Origin: Halomonas sp.
GTDB taxonomy: Bacteria; Pseudomonadota; Gammaproteobacteria; Pseudomonadales; Halomonadaceae
Length of the DNA: 64,000 nt
Assembly (NCBI RefSeq): GCF_011050415.1
Contig: NZ_DRFS01000027.1
Coordinates: 1-64,000 of the forward strand
Reading direction: 5' to 3'
Below are positions 54,626-62,947 of this stretch, one piece after another. Below the pieces are notes generated by a model. The model was given only the letters and a program-made list of their open reading frames with translations, ran no database searches and was not told the origin of the DNA. Position 1 is the first letter of the stretch. Each line of letters begins with the position of its first letter. Made by a program: the position numbers and the translations under genes.

Positions 54626-56344
54626 ATGCGCGCCAGCCAATTATTGATTGCCACTCTGAAAGAAACACCGGCCGACGCCGAAGTCATTAGCCATCAGTTA
54701 ATGCTACGGGCCGGGATGATTCGCCGCCTGACCTCGGGCCTTTACACGTGGCTGCCGCTGGGTCTGCGCACCCTGCGCAAAGTCGAAGCCATTGTGCGTG
54801 AGGAGATGAACCGGGCCGGCGCCCAGGAAGTATTAATGCCCGCCGTGCAGCCCGCCGAGCTTTGGCAGGAGTCTGGCCGCTGGGAGCAGTACGGCCCTGA
54901 GCTTCTACGTCTGAAAGATCGTCATGACCGCGATTACTGCGTTGGCCCGACCCATGAAGAGGTCATTACCGATTTAGTGCGTAAAGAGATTGCCAGCTAT
55001 AAACAGCTGCCGGTAAATTTCTACCAGATTCAGACCAAATTCCGCGACGAGATTCGCCCGCGCTTTGGGGTCATGCGTTCGCGTGAGTTCATTATGAAGG
55101 ACGCCTACTCCTTCCATCTGGATGAAGCGTCACTCAAGCAGACCTACCAGGATATGTACGATGCTTATACGCGCATATTCACTCGCTTAGGGCTTAATTT
55201 CCGCCCTGTGATTGCCGACAACGGCTCCATTGGCGGCACTGGCTCCCACGAATTCCACGTACTCGCTGATTCCGGCGAAGACGATATCGTGTTCTCCAAC
55301 TCTTCAGACTACGCGGCCAATATGGAAAAAGCCGAGGCCCTGCCCGCCCCGCTTGGTAGCCAGGCGACCCGCGCAGAGCCCAGTGAAGAGCTGCGCTTAG
55401 TCGACACTCCAGACACCAAGACCATCGCAACCCTGGTGGAGCAGTTCAATCTGCCAATTGAAAAAACCGTTAAAACGCTGATGGTACACGCAGCTGAAGG
55501 CGGACTCATCGCGCTATTGGTTCGCGGTGACCATGAGCTTAACGAAGTGAAAGCAGAGAACCTGGCCGCCGTGGCTGCGCCGCTGACCATGGCCAGCGAA
55601 GAAGAAATCCGCGCCACCGTTGGTGCTGGGCCAGGTTCGCTTGGCCCGATCGGCCTTAAAATGCCGGTGATTATTGACCGTAGCGTGGCGCTGATGAGCG
55701 ACTTCGGCGCTGGCGCCAATGTCGACGACAAGCACTACTTCGGCATTAACTGGGAACGTGACGTTGCTCTGCCTGAAGTCGCTGACCTGCGTAATGTCGT
55801 TGAAGGCGATCCGTCTCCCGATGGCCAAGGTACACTTTCGATCAAGCGCGGCATTGAAGTCGGTCACGTTTTCCAGCTTGGCCAAAAGTACTCCCAGGCG
55901 ATGAACGCCAATGTGCTGGGTGACAACGGCAAAACCAGCCATCCGTGGATGGGCTGCTACGGCATCGGCGTGACCCGCGTGGTCGCCGCCGCCATTGAAC
56001 AAAACCATGACGATTCCGGCATCATCTGGCCCAATGCGATTGCACCGTTCCAAGTGGCACTGGTGCCAATGAATGCCCACAAATCACAACGTGTTCGTGA
56101 AGAGTCCGAGCGCCTCTACCAAGCGCTCAGCGCGGCGGGATTAGATGTGCTGCTGGATGACCGCGATACCCGCCCTGGGGTCAAGTTTGCCGACCTTGAG
56201 TTGATGGGCATTCCCCACCGCTTAGTGATTGGCGACCGTGGTTTAGATAACGGTGAGCTGGAATACAAGGGCCGCCGTGATAGTGATGCAACGATGGTGC
56301 CTGCGGATCAAATCATCGATTTTTTGCGTGAGAAAGCCCGCTAA
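54626..56344 (+). CDS. proS: Prolyl-tRNA synthetase
   Basis: A 572-aa class II synthetase, the same length as E. coli ProS, charging tRNA-Pro. The start at 54626 (MRASQLLIATLKETPADAEVISHQLMLRAG) matches the family N-terminus; an in-frame upstream ATG adds 34 unsupported residues. Core motifs: EVLMPAVQPAELWQESGRW, RDYCVGPTHEEVITDLVR, and IQTKFRDEIRPRFGVMRSREFIMKDAYSFH. The editing (INS) domain follows, about residues 230-390, then the anticodon domain. Essential gene. Confidence 0.97.
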   Translation: MRASQLLIATLKETPADAEVISHQLMLRAGMIRRLTSGLYTWLPLGLRTLRKVEAIVREEMNRAGAQEVLMPAVQPAELWQESGRWEQYGPELLRLKDRHDRDYCVGPTHEEVITDLVRKEIASYKQLPVNFYQIQTKFRDEIRPRFGVMRSREFIMKDAYSFHLDEASLKQTYQDMYDAYTRIFTRLGLNFRPVIADNGSIGGTGSHEFHVLADSGEDDIVFSNSSDYAANMEKAEALPAPLGSQATRAEPSEELRLVDTPDTKTIATLVEQFNLPIEKTVKTLMVHAAEGGLIALLVRGDHELNEVKAENLAAVAAPLTMASEEEIRATVGAGPGSLGPIGLKMPVIIDRSVALMSDFGAGANVDDKHYFGINWERDVALPEVADLRNVVEGDPSPDGQGTLSIKRGIEVGHVFQLGQKYSQAMNANVLGDNGKTSHPWMGCYGIGVTRVVAAAIEQNHDDSGIIWPNAIAPFQVALVPMNAHKSQRVREESERLYQALSAAGLDVLLDDRDTRPGVKFADLELMGIPHRLVIGDRGLDNGELEYKGRRDSDATMVPADQIIDFLREKAR

Positions 56345-56366
56345 CATCAATCAGCTTGCCACCGCG

Positions 56367-56426
56367 CATAGTGCTTCACATGGTGCTTTGTGCAGTGCTT
56401 TACGTAGCGCTTTGCGCAGTCTCGCG
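56367..56426. repeat. Five imperfect 12-bp tandem repeats
   Basis: CATAGTGCTTCA, CATGGTGCTTTG, TGCAGTGCTTTA, CGTAGCGCTTTG and CGCAGTCTCGCG follow one another between proS and the lytic transglycosylase gene. No function is apparent; it may be a decayed microsatellite. Confidence 0.5.
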
Positions 56427-56453
56427 CGGTGGCCGGGGCTTGGGTGGTCAAAC

Positions 56454-57014
56454 ATGCTGACAGTTAACTTGAGCGTGACCACGCTTATAGTGCTGTTCTG
56501 CATGACACCGCTAGCTGCCCAGCCCTTACCTCAAGCGCTACGCCCTACGCTTGAAGCTGCCAATCAGCAACATCAAACGGCTCAACAACAGCGGGCAGCG
56601 CAACAGTGGCGCATGCGTATGGATGCGCCGCTAACGCGCTTTATCAACGACCCTGAACAGCGGCAAACGCTACTCACACGTATCTACCAAGAAGCCAGGC
56701 TAGCCGGACTACCGCCTGATTTAATACTTGCCTTAATTCAAGTAGAGAGCGCCTTTAAGGCAGACGCTATTTCATCTGCAGGTGCGGTCGGTTTGATGCA
56801 AATCATGCCTTTTTGGGTCAGCGAGCTGGGGTTGCCCATTGATGATCTAACCCACCCGCCCCGTAATCTACGCTATGGCTGTACTATTTTGGCGCATTAT
56901 CTCGCCATCGAAAATGGCGATTTCACCCGCGCCTTAGCACGCTACAATGGCAGTTTAGGTCACACTTGGTACCCAGAGCGCGTCATGCGCGCTTGGCGTG
57001 ATACTTGGCGCTAA
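56454..57014 (+). CDS. Soluble lytic transglycosylase-type protein (SLT domain)
   Basis: A 186-aa exported protein: signal peptide ending in PLAAQ (about residues 1-23), then a basic spacer, then an SLT/GEWL domain. The catalytic Glu is in ALIQVESAFKADAISSAGAVGLMQIMP, and the GCTILAHYL and ALARYNGSLG stretches complete the fold. It cleaves peptidoglycan glycan strands, leaving 1,6-anhydro ends. The start at 56454 is chosen for its signal peptide; the ribosome site is weak. It begins 110 bases after proS. Confidence 0.87.
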   Translation: MLTVNLSVTTLIVLFCMTPLAAQPLPQALRPTLEAANQQHQTAQQQRAAQQWRMRMDAPLTRFINDPEQRQTLLTRIYQEARLAGLPPDLILALIQVESAFKADAISSAGAVGLMQIMPFWVSELGLPIDDLTHPPRNLRYGCTILAHYLAIENGDFTRALARYNGSLGHTWYPERVMRAWRDTWR

Positions 57015-57018
57015 GCGT

Positions 57019-58227
57019 TCAGTTGGCACAATCTACTGATTCAATTAAACCGGCCACCAAAAACTGACCCAGTAGCAACGCCACATCTTTAGCTACCTGT
57101 TCTCGTGAAACCGGCATAAAGAATGCCGTCAGGGTTTTACTTAACTCATCAATATCCAGTGCTTCATTTTGCAAAAGTAGCCACACAGCCCGGCTAGTCA
57201 CATTCATGCGGTGAATGGCTCCCCCTTCTTCAATAATGACAAATAGCTCATCGCCTAGGGGATACTCATGCGCAGTTGGGCGCGCACGCCAGCAACGCTG
57301 ATCGTTTCTGTTTAGCGAAGGCGCCTCAGGCATAACTGCTTCAAAGGAGGGTGACGTATAACTCGACGGCTGTGCTTTTAGTGCCTTGCTAAGATGACGC
57401 CCGACAAACTCCGCCGCCTGATAAGCATCGGAGTAACGCAGTAAAAAGCACGGCATACCCTGCACCAGAGGCCAGAATTTAGTCATCAGCGCTTGATCAG
57501 AGAGTGTGTCTGCAAAGTTCTGCTGTAGCAGTTGCCACAGCCCCTCGCCATGCTGCAAAGAGGTCAGTTGTGGCGTGGTGACACTGTTGTCCCGATCAAT
57601 CAAAATAATCGCCCCGATGGGCCGTTTTGCACCATGGCTAGCCAGCAATGTCTCATCAAGTGCTAAATAGCCATACCGGTCATCGCAGGGGCCTTGATGG
57701 GTGCTAACAAAGTCTTGGAATTCGCTATCTATCCCACTGGGTAGGGGTAAACGAAGCCTTGGGGCAATACCCAGCGAGACGCCTTCTCCTTCAGGGGTTA
57801 ACGCCACCACGTCGTCGCCAAAAACACGAAATCCAGCGGCTGCAAACGCAGACGTCAGCGTACTTTTACCGGCCCGGTGGGATTCTGGAAAAATCACTAG
57901 TTGCCCATCTATTTCAGCAGAACCACAGTGCAAACCAATGTAATCGGGATGCTGGCGTAAAAAAGCACCTGAAACATCGGCGATAACACTGCACGCCGCG
58001 CCCACGGCGGTTTCCAGCCACATCCCTTTCGGCAGCGCAGGCGCCTGCTGCCAGAAACCTTCCTCTTGCTGCCATACGCAGATATCAGGTTCAAAGGGCT
58101 GGCGTGCACACTCTGTTAATGCCCAGCCCGGCATCGCCGCCTGAAGGACGGGCAATAATGGCTGCGCATCTACCAGCCTTAAGCAGGGACCCAACCCGGG
58201 CAGCGCATAGTCAGTTATGGCATTCAT
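57019..58227 (-). CDS. HPr-kinase-like protein fused to a PqqD-like domain
   Basis: A 402-aa two-part protein. The N-terminal 300 residues resemble HprK-related kinases: a P-loop HRAGKST (about 117-123) and GDDVVAL after it, with GLHCGSAEIDGQLVIFPE before. The C-terminal 85 residues look like a PqqD-type peptide-binding fold (YPLGDELFVIIEEGGAIHRMNVTSRAVWLLLQNEALDIDELSKTL). PqqD domains present ribosomal peptides to modifying enzymes, so the pair with the upstream Tat-signal repeat protein suggests a peptide-modification role. The ATG at 58227 with GAGG is preferred over a GTG at 58239. Function is inferred. Confidence 0.75.
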   Translation of the reverse strand: MNAITDYALPGLGPCLRLVDAQPLLPVLQAAMPGWALTECARQPFEPDICVWQQEEGFWQQAPALPKGMWLETAVGAACSVIADVSGAFLRQHPDYIGLHCGSAEIDGQLVIFPESHRAGKSTLTSAFAAAGFRVFGDDVVALTPEGEGVSLGIAPRLRLPLPSGIDSEFQDFVSTHQGPCDDRYGYLALDETLLASHGAKRPIGAIILIDRDNSVTTPQLTSLQHGEGLWQLLQQNFADTLSDQALMTKFWPLVQGMPCFLLRYSDAYQAAEFVGRHLSKALKAQPSSYTSPSFEAVMPEAPSLNRNDQRCWRARPTAHEYPLGDELFVIIEEGGAIHRMNVTSRAVWLLLQNEALDIDELSKTLTAFFMPVSREQVAKDVALLLGQFLVAGLIESVDCAN

Positions 58228-58235
58228 ATTTGACC

Positions 58236-58634
58236 TCACCAGCGATTTGGAAGAAGCCGACTAATGCGCAGTTCGATCACCCCATCACGCTCCCAGCGTG
58301 GGCGTGATTGATAGCCACGGGCATATTGGTCATAGCGATGACGCGGGCGTGAATGTTGGGCACGATGGTGATGCGATTGAGAGTGGTGGTAACGCGAATG
58401 ATTGGGGCGCGAGTGGCTTGGTCGTGAATAGCTGGGGCGTGAATAGCTTGGTCGTGAATAGCTGGGGCGTGAATAGCTGGGCTTTGAGCGATGCTTTCCG
58501 CGCGCCTCCGCTTGATCCATCGACAGCAGGCTTGGCGCCACATATAGCGCCGCCGCTCCTAACCCAAGGCTTGCCAGCACCTGCCGGCGCGAACGACGCT
58601 GCTTTAGCAAAGTGGACGTTTCATCATGGCTCAT
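58236..58634 (-). CDS. Small Tat-signal protein with PSYSR repeats
   Basis: A 132-aa protein. The N-terminus has a twin-arginine signal (SRRQVLASLGLGAAAL, residues 15-30), so it is predicted to be exported folded. Residues 52-81 are six tandem 5-residue units: PSYSR four times, then PSHSR and PNHSR. The rest is very rich in His, Arg, Ser and Tyr up to about residue 112. GGAG precedes the ATG. It is immediately upstream of the kinase-PqqD gene, 8 bases apart, so they form a small operon. Function unknown; the repeats offer many Ser/Tyr for modification. Confidence 0.72.
   Translation of the reverse strand: MSHDETSTLLKQRRSRRQVLASLGLGAAALYVAPSLLSMDQAEARGKHRSKPSYSRPSYSRPSYSRPSYSRPSHSRPNHSRYHHSQSHHHRAQHSRPRHRYDQYARGYQSRPRWERDGVIELRISRLLPNRW
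58392..58481. repeat. 15-bp tandem repeat coding for PSYSR units
   Basis: Six 15-bp units, four nearly identical, encode the repeats of the Tat-signal protein. The DNA-level similarity suggests recent expansion and a length-variable locus. Confidence 0.75.
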
Positions 58635-58787
58635 CTCTTTTCTCCGCAGTTATCGAACACCGTTTGATTTCAGTATTCACTTTAAACAACGTAGCGTAAG
58701 AGCGCCACTGAACGAGGCCACTTCCCCATTGTTTACTCTTTTTTTGCAAAGCACTTACATGATGAGCGGCGTTTGTGGACTAAAACG

Positions 58788-59936
58788 CTATTTTGCGTCT
58801 TCAGTCACCTGCCACCCGTCGCGTCCGGCTGTTTTAACCTGGTATAGGGCTTTATCAGCCGCTTCGTAAGCAAGTGAAAATGCTTTTTCACCGGCTATAA
58901 AACATGTACCACCCACGCTTAGGGTGACCCCTTTTTTATCTGGATGAGCAGGGTGCGGAAAATTAGCTCCATGAAGTCCCTGGATCAGCTCACGACAGTA
59001 ACTCCCCAGGGTGTTTGAATCGGGGCAGTCGATCAATGCTGCAAACTCATCGCCCCCCAATCGGTAGAGCATCGCTTCATCTTTGAGGGTATGGGCGATT
59101 AACTCCGCTAACTGACGTAATAACGCGTCGCCCTGAGGGTGCCCCACAGCATCGTTGTACTGTTTGAAGAAATCGATATCAATCAGAATAAGGCCTAGCG
59201 AGTGATGCTGATTAGCCATCACATCCTGATGCAAAGCACTCCGATTCCCAATGCCGGTCAGCGGGTCGCGCATAGCGCGCTGCATCCACTCAAAGGTTTG
59301 TTGTGTAGCATGATCAGTGCGTCTTAATTGGCGCTCGTGGAGCCACCAAAATGCTAATCCCAGCACAAAGATTAATAGACTTGAATACGTCAACACCTGG
59401 TTGTGCTGGCGAGTGCTTTCAGAAAAATCATTGATCGCTTGGCCACGGCGGTCTAGCTGGCTCATTTCAATATGTGTCAAACACTGAATCGGGGCGAATA
59501 ACTCGCTCAAAGCGTCAATGCGGCCAATACCGCGCTGCTCTAAACGCTCCATTAGTTGATTTAAATCCCGCAAGCTTGGTTCAGTACACTCGTACTGGCG
59601 CCGATAAACGTGCACATCAAATAGCCCGTAAGCTATTTCTATTTGCGCGATAGAGGCATCAAACGCTTCCACTTCAGGTTGTTCAGTCAATAACTCAGTT
59701 TGAGCGTTTTGCAGATAAACACGCGAGCGTGTTGCCAATTGCTGGCCGGTTAAACTGCCGGTTTGACTGAAGTAAGCTTGGATTTCGGGGTATACCCAAC
59801 GCGCTTCATAAACAATCAGCACCATTAGCCCCAAAAAGCTCATCAGGCTCAACGACAGCCACGTTAAATAACGGTGCTGCCGCGCAAAAGGCCGGGTCCG
59901 CATTAGCGACTGCTCAACGCGCTTGAGTGTCACCAC
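58788..59936 (-). CDS. Membrane diguanylate cyclase (GGDEF)
   Basis: A 382-aa protein that makes cyclic di-GMP. Helices at about 23-43 and 185-205 bracket a periplasmic sensor region of about 140 residues that is helical and fits no named domain I recognise. The C-terminal GGDEF domain (about 222-380) has RDPLTGIGNRSALHQDV and LGGDEFAAL (about 292-300), so the active site is intact. No RxxD inhibitory site is evident just before it. It overlaps the upstream periplasmic protein gene by 7 bases, which suggests that protein feeds the signal to the sensor. Confidence 0.9.
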   Translation of the reverse strand: MVTLKRVEQSLMRTRPFARQHRYLTWLSLSLMSFLGLMVLIVYEARWVYPEIQAYFSQTGSLTGQQLATRSRVYLQNAQTELLTEQPEVEAFDASIAQIEIAYGLFDVHVYRRQYECTEPSLRDLNQLMERLEQRGIGRIDALSELFAPIQCLTHIEMSQLDRRGQAINDFSESTRQHNQVLTYSSLLIFVLGLAFWWLHERQLRRTDHATQQTFEWMQRAMRDPLTGIGNRSALHQDVMANQHHSLGLILIDIDFFKQYNDAVGHPQGDALLRQLAELIAHTLKDEAMLYRLGGDEFAALIDCPDSNTLGSYCRELIQGLHGANFPHPAHPDKKGVTLSVGGTCFIAGEKAFSLAYEAADKALYQVKTAGRDGWQVTEDAK

Positions 59937-60430
59937 TTCGCCTCAATACTGCGGATCATCCAAATCCAGTCGTTAAACTCGCGTAGGCTCTCAACGTCAC
60001 GATCACCGTAGTCTCGCTCTACTAGCCGTACAGGCCCGCGCGAACGAAGTGTTAGGGGATCGCCATCTTCCAAGGTAATCAAATACCAATTAGGATCATC
60101 CCACTCTTCGAGCGTCACTTCGTAGTCATCCCAAGCGGTAAAGTGCAACGCTGGTGGTACTTGGCCAAAATGATCGATCAGAAACGTCTGAAAAGCCACA
60201 CCCTGCATTTCGACCTCACGGCCTTGGTAAGGGTCATAAAGCGTAAAGCTGGTATCGGATATATCGCGTAAGTCACTTAGTGCGATCTTCTCGGTGACAT
60301 CACCATTGATTAAATTTAAGGCCTGGGCAAGCGCGGTCGCGGGCAGCGCTAATCCAGCGACCAGCAAGACGCTCGCAAACCGATCACGTGCACGAACCCA
60401 TGGGCTGCGGTGTAAGGCAACTGCGTTCAT
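59930..60430 (-). CDS. Periplasmic molybdopterin-oxidoreductase-like small protein
   Basis: A 166-aa protein with a signal peptide ending in ALAQA. The body (LYDPYQGREVEMQGVAFQTFLIDHFGQ, FTAWDDYEVTLEEWDDPNWYLIT, GPVRLVERDYGDRD) resembles the small SUOX-fold proteins often annotated as molybdopterin-dependent oxidoreductase-like, but no cofactor Cys is visible, so it is more likely a ligand-binding protein. Its gene overlaps the diguanylate cyclase gene by 7 bases, implying a paired sensor role in the periplasm. Confidence 0.75.
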   Translation of the reverse strand: MNAVALHRSPWVRARDRFASVLLVAGLALPATALAQALNLINGDVTEKIALSDLRDISDTSFTLYDPYQGREVEMQGVAFQTFLIDHFGQVPPALHFTAWDDYEVTLEEWDDPNWYLITLEDGDPLTLRSRGPVRLVERDYGDRDVESLREFNDWIWMIRSIEAKW

Positions 60431-60655
60431 GTAAAGCTTCCTGGTGAGTTTTCACTTCACTGGACTTTACCAGAGCACGCCTGATTTTGCTCTTAAAGCA
60501 TGTCTCTCAACGCATGGCTTTTAAATCACAGTTGAGCAGGTTCAACCTGAGGTTATTTTAAACAAAAAAAAGCCAGCCCAAATTGGGCTGGCAACAGGAA
60601 GCTTACTAAATGTATAAGCCCCCTCCCCTGACAACATTGACGTAAAATAGCTGGG
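60431..60655. other. Gap with the microprotein terminator
   Basis: No gene is seen apart from the terminator at 60572-60592; the promoter of the 166-aa gene should lie near its left edge (60440-60480). Confidence 0.5.
60562..60592 (-). terminator. Terminator of the 40-aa membrane protein gene
   Basis: Stem GCCAGCCCA/TGGGCTGGC with a 3-nt loop; on the minus strand it is followed by a run of eight T. It lies about 64 bases after the stop codon of the small gene at 60656. Confidence 0.85.
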
Positions 60656-60778
60656 CTACTTTTTGCGTTCATCCTTACGTAGATGATCGCGAATCACGAA
60701 GCCCACCCATCCCCCCATAAATATGATTACCGAAGCGACGGTGACTAAGCCAAAAATTATTGTGTCATCCCAATACAT
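60656..60778 (-). CDS. 40-aa single-helix membrane microprotein
   Basis: A 40-aa frame, too short for most gene callers. The N-terminus is MYWDDTIIFG, a hydrophobic helix of about 22 residues runs to GGWVGFVI, and a strongly basic and acidic tail (RDHLRKDERKK) stays in the cytoplasm. GGGAGG lies 8 bases before the ATG, and a strong terminator follows the gene, so it is probably expressed. No family is recognised; sizes and layout recall small subunits of respiratory or regulatory membrane complexes. Confidence 0.7.
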   Translation of the reverse strand: MYWDDTIIFGLVTVASVIIFMGGWVGFVIRDHLRKDERKK

Positions 60779-60930
60779 GGTGATTCCTCCCGCCGTGATG
60801 TATGCCTTCATACTAATCACTTGGCGGGGGGAGAAGGCTGACCTGGATCAAGTTATTGAGGAGGGAGAAAGTTACTTAAGCAGGAAATTGATACCCGTCA
60901 ATTTTCACCGTTTAAAGGACTTTTAAAGGA

Positions 60931-61449
60931 CTAGAGAACCTTCCGATCTTCAACTTTACTATGCTCAGTACCTGGTGGCAGCGGATGCCCCTTGGCCAGT
61001 TCTGCACGAGTAGCTTCACGGACATCTAAGATAGTCACCCGATAGTTAAGCGTGCGACCCGCCAGGGGATGATTAGTGTCAACTGTTACCCGGTCTCCAT
61101 TAACTTCCAGCACAGTCACAATTTGTGGTCCAGCTTCACCTTCGGTTTGAAAACTGCTGCCGGGGGCTAATTCAGCGCCACCAAACGAAGCACGGCTGAC
61201 CTCTTGGACAAGCGCCTCGTTACGCACCCCATAGGCATCAGCAGGCATAAGTTGAACGCTTAGCTCAGCGTCTTTGGCTTGCCCTGCTAAAGCACGCTCT
61301 AGCCCCGGTACAATATTGTCATGGCCATGCAAGTACTCCAGCGGCTTGTTGCGCGCATGAGAGTCATCTAATACCCGCTTACTGCCATCGCTGAGTACAT
61401 CACTCAGCACATAGTGCAAGGTAACTACCTGATGCGCGGTAATCGACAT
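60931..61449 (-). CDS. SlyD/FkpB-type peptidyl-prolyl isomerase
   Basis: A 172-aa cytoplasmic FKBP-type isomerase. The flap and IF insert are visible: GHDNIVPGLERALAGQAKDAELSVQLMPADAYGVRNEALVQEVSR, with VDTNHPLAGRTLNYRVTILDVREAT after it. Two half-domains flank an insert, as in SlyD. It lacks the His/Cys-rich metal tail of E. coli SlyD, so metallochaperone activity is unlikely. GGAG precedes the ATG. Confidence 0.92.
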   Translation of the reverse strand: MSITAHQVVTLHYVLSDVLSDGSKRVLDDSHARNKPLEYLHGHDNIVPGLERALAGQAKDAELSVQLMPADAYGVRNEALVQEVSRASFGGAELAPGSSFQTEGEAGPQIVTVLEVNGDRVTVDTNHPLAGRTLNYRVTILDVREATRAELAKGHPLPPGTEHSKVEDRKVL

Positions 61450-61545
61450 GGAAAACTCCTCTCCGGTAAGCTGTCGGCTTTGTGATGGATTATTGGCTTA
61501 GTTTATCACTTGGCCCTTGCCAACGTCTTTGAGGAGTATCGCTTG

Positions 61546-62916
61546 ATGCCCACCCCCACCCCCCAGCGCAGTTGGCTTGCAGCGCTGGCTATTTATTGTC
61601 GCGCACCCGTTATCACCATGCTGTTTTTGGGGTTTTCGGCAGGCCTGCCTTTTCTATTGGTGTTTTCAACGCTTTCCGCTTGGCTGCGTAGCGATGGCGT
61701 TGAGGTGGCGGCCATCGGTTTTTTTGCCTGGATCGGCATGCTTTATTCCATCAAATTCTTCTGGGCCCCGGTGGTGGACCGCCTAGCGCTGCCGTTCTTA
61801 ACTCGCGTATTCGGTCAACGGCGCGGCTGGATGCTATTGGCACAAGGCCTCATTGTGACTGGACTGGTGGGCCTTGCCGGTATTAGCCCGGTAGGCAACC
61901 TCGGTTTAGTGGCCATGTTTGCACTGCTGGTCGCATTTGGCTCGGCGACCCAAGACATTGCGATTGACGCCTACCGTATCGAGTCCGCCGACGACGATGT
62001 TCAAGCCGCCTTGGCCTCAACTTATATTATCGGCTATCGCGGAGGATTACTGGCCGCAGGTGCAGGGGCGCTCTACATTGCAGCCTCTGCCTCTTGGGAT
62101 GTTGCCTATCTCAGCATGGCAGCACTGATGGGTATTGGTGTGCTAACCGTACTAATACGTCCTGAGCCCAAGCGAGCATCGCTCTCCATTCAACTTATTC
62201 ACGAACCCAAGGTACGTGCGTTTATCCGCGCTAGCCGTGGAAAACCCAAGATTTTCCGCCGCTTGGGTGCGTGGAGTATTGGCGCTCTTGTCTGCCCGTT
62301 CACCGATTTTTTCAGCCGATACGGGGTGAAAGCGCTGTGGATTTTGGTATTTATTGCAGTGTTTAGAATTAGCGACTTGGCCATGGCATCTATGGCCAAC
62401 CCGCTGTATATCGATTTGGGGTTCACGCTGGCAGAGATTGCTAATGTGACCAATATCTTTGGCATTGCGATGAGTATTACCGGCGGGATTTTAGGCGGAC
62501 TTTTCGTGGCCCGTTATGGCATCGGGCCGCTGTTGATTTTCGGTGCTGCCATGGTGATGGTAACGAATTTACTGTTTGCAGTACTTGCCATGGTCGGCAA
62601 TCAGCTACCTATGCTGGTGATCACCATTATTGGTGACAACCTCGCCAATGGCTTGGCCAGTGCGGTGTTCATCGCCTTTCTTTCAAGCCTTACCTCGCGC
62701 GCATATACCGCGACACAATACGCGCTGTTCTCGTCGCTAATGACACTGCCAGGTAAATTTTTAAGCGGTTTTGGTGGGCTGGTGGTTACAGCTCAGGGCT
62801 ACCCGAGCTTTTTCGTGATTGCCACACTGCTCGGCATACCAGCGATTGTTTTAGCGATCTGGATCAGCCGAGACAAGCAGTTGGTGCCTACGCCAAATGC
62901 TACCAAGCCCGCATAA
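61546..62916 (+). CDS. AmpG-like MFS transporter
   Basis: A 456-aa protein with 12 helices of the AmpG-related MFS branch: VITMLFLGFSAGLPFLLVFSTLSAWLRSDGVEVAAIGFFAWIGMLYSIKFFWAPVVDRL, then ATQDIAIDAYRIES. AmpG imports anhydro-muropeptides for cell-wall recycling, so this could be the muropeptide permease. The ATG at 61546 with GAGGAG is preferred over an upstream TTG. The stop codon lies in the loop of a strong hairpin. Confidence 0.87.
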   Translation: MPTPTPQRSWLAALAIYCRAPVITMLFLGFSAGLPFLLVFSTLSAWLRSDGVEVAAIGFFAWIGMLYSIKFFWAPVVDRLALPFLTRVFGQRRGWMLLAQGLIVTGLVGLAGISPVGNLGLVAMFALLVAFGSATQDIAIDAYRIESADDDVQAALASTYIIGYRGGLLAAGAGALYIAASASWDVAYLSMAALMGIGVLTVLIRPEPKRASLSIQLIHEPKVRAFIRASRGKPKIFRRLGAWSIGALVCPFTDFFSRYGVKALWILVFIAVFRISDLAMASMANPLYIDLGFTLAEIANVTNIFGIAMSITGGILGGLFVARYGIGPLLIFGAAMVMVTNLLFAVLAMVGNQLPMLVITIIGDNLANGLASAVFIAFLSSLTSRAYTATQYALFSSLMTLPGKFLSGFGGLVVTAQGYPSFFVIATLLGIPAIVLAIWISRDKQLVPTPNATKPA

Positions 62917-62928
62917 GCGGGCTTGGTA
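62901..62928. terminator. Hairpin at the end of the AmpG-like gene
   Basis: Perfect 12-bp stem TACCAAGCCCGC/GCGGGCTTGGTA with a 4-nt loop holding the stop codon. Both strands lack a T-run. It lies between convergent genes and may still block convergent transcription. Confidence 0.6.
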
Positions 62929-62947
62929 GTAGGGGCTAATAATGGGC

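Noticed and set aside
60723..60926. Plus-strand ORF of 67 aa
   Set aside because: It is antisense to the 40-aa microprotein gene, which has the better ribosome site and terminator.
60780..60930. Possible thiamine-type riboswitch (CTGACCTGGATC near 60838)
   Set aside because: The conserved CUGAGA and the paired GGA ends are not present in the right order, and the neighbouring genes are not thiamine genes.
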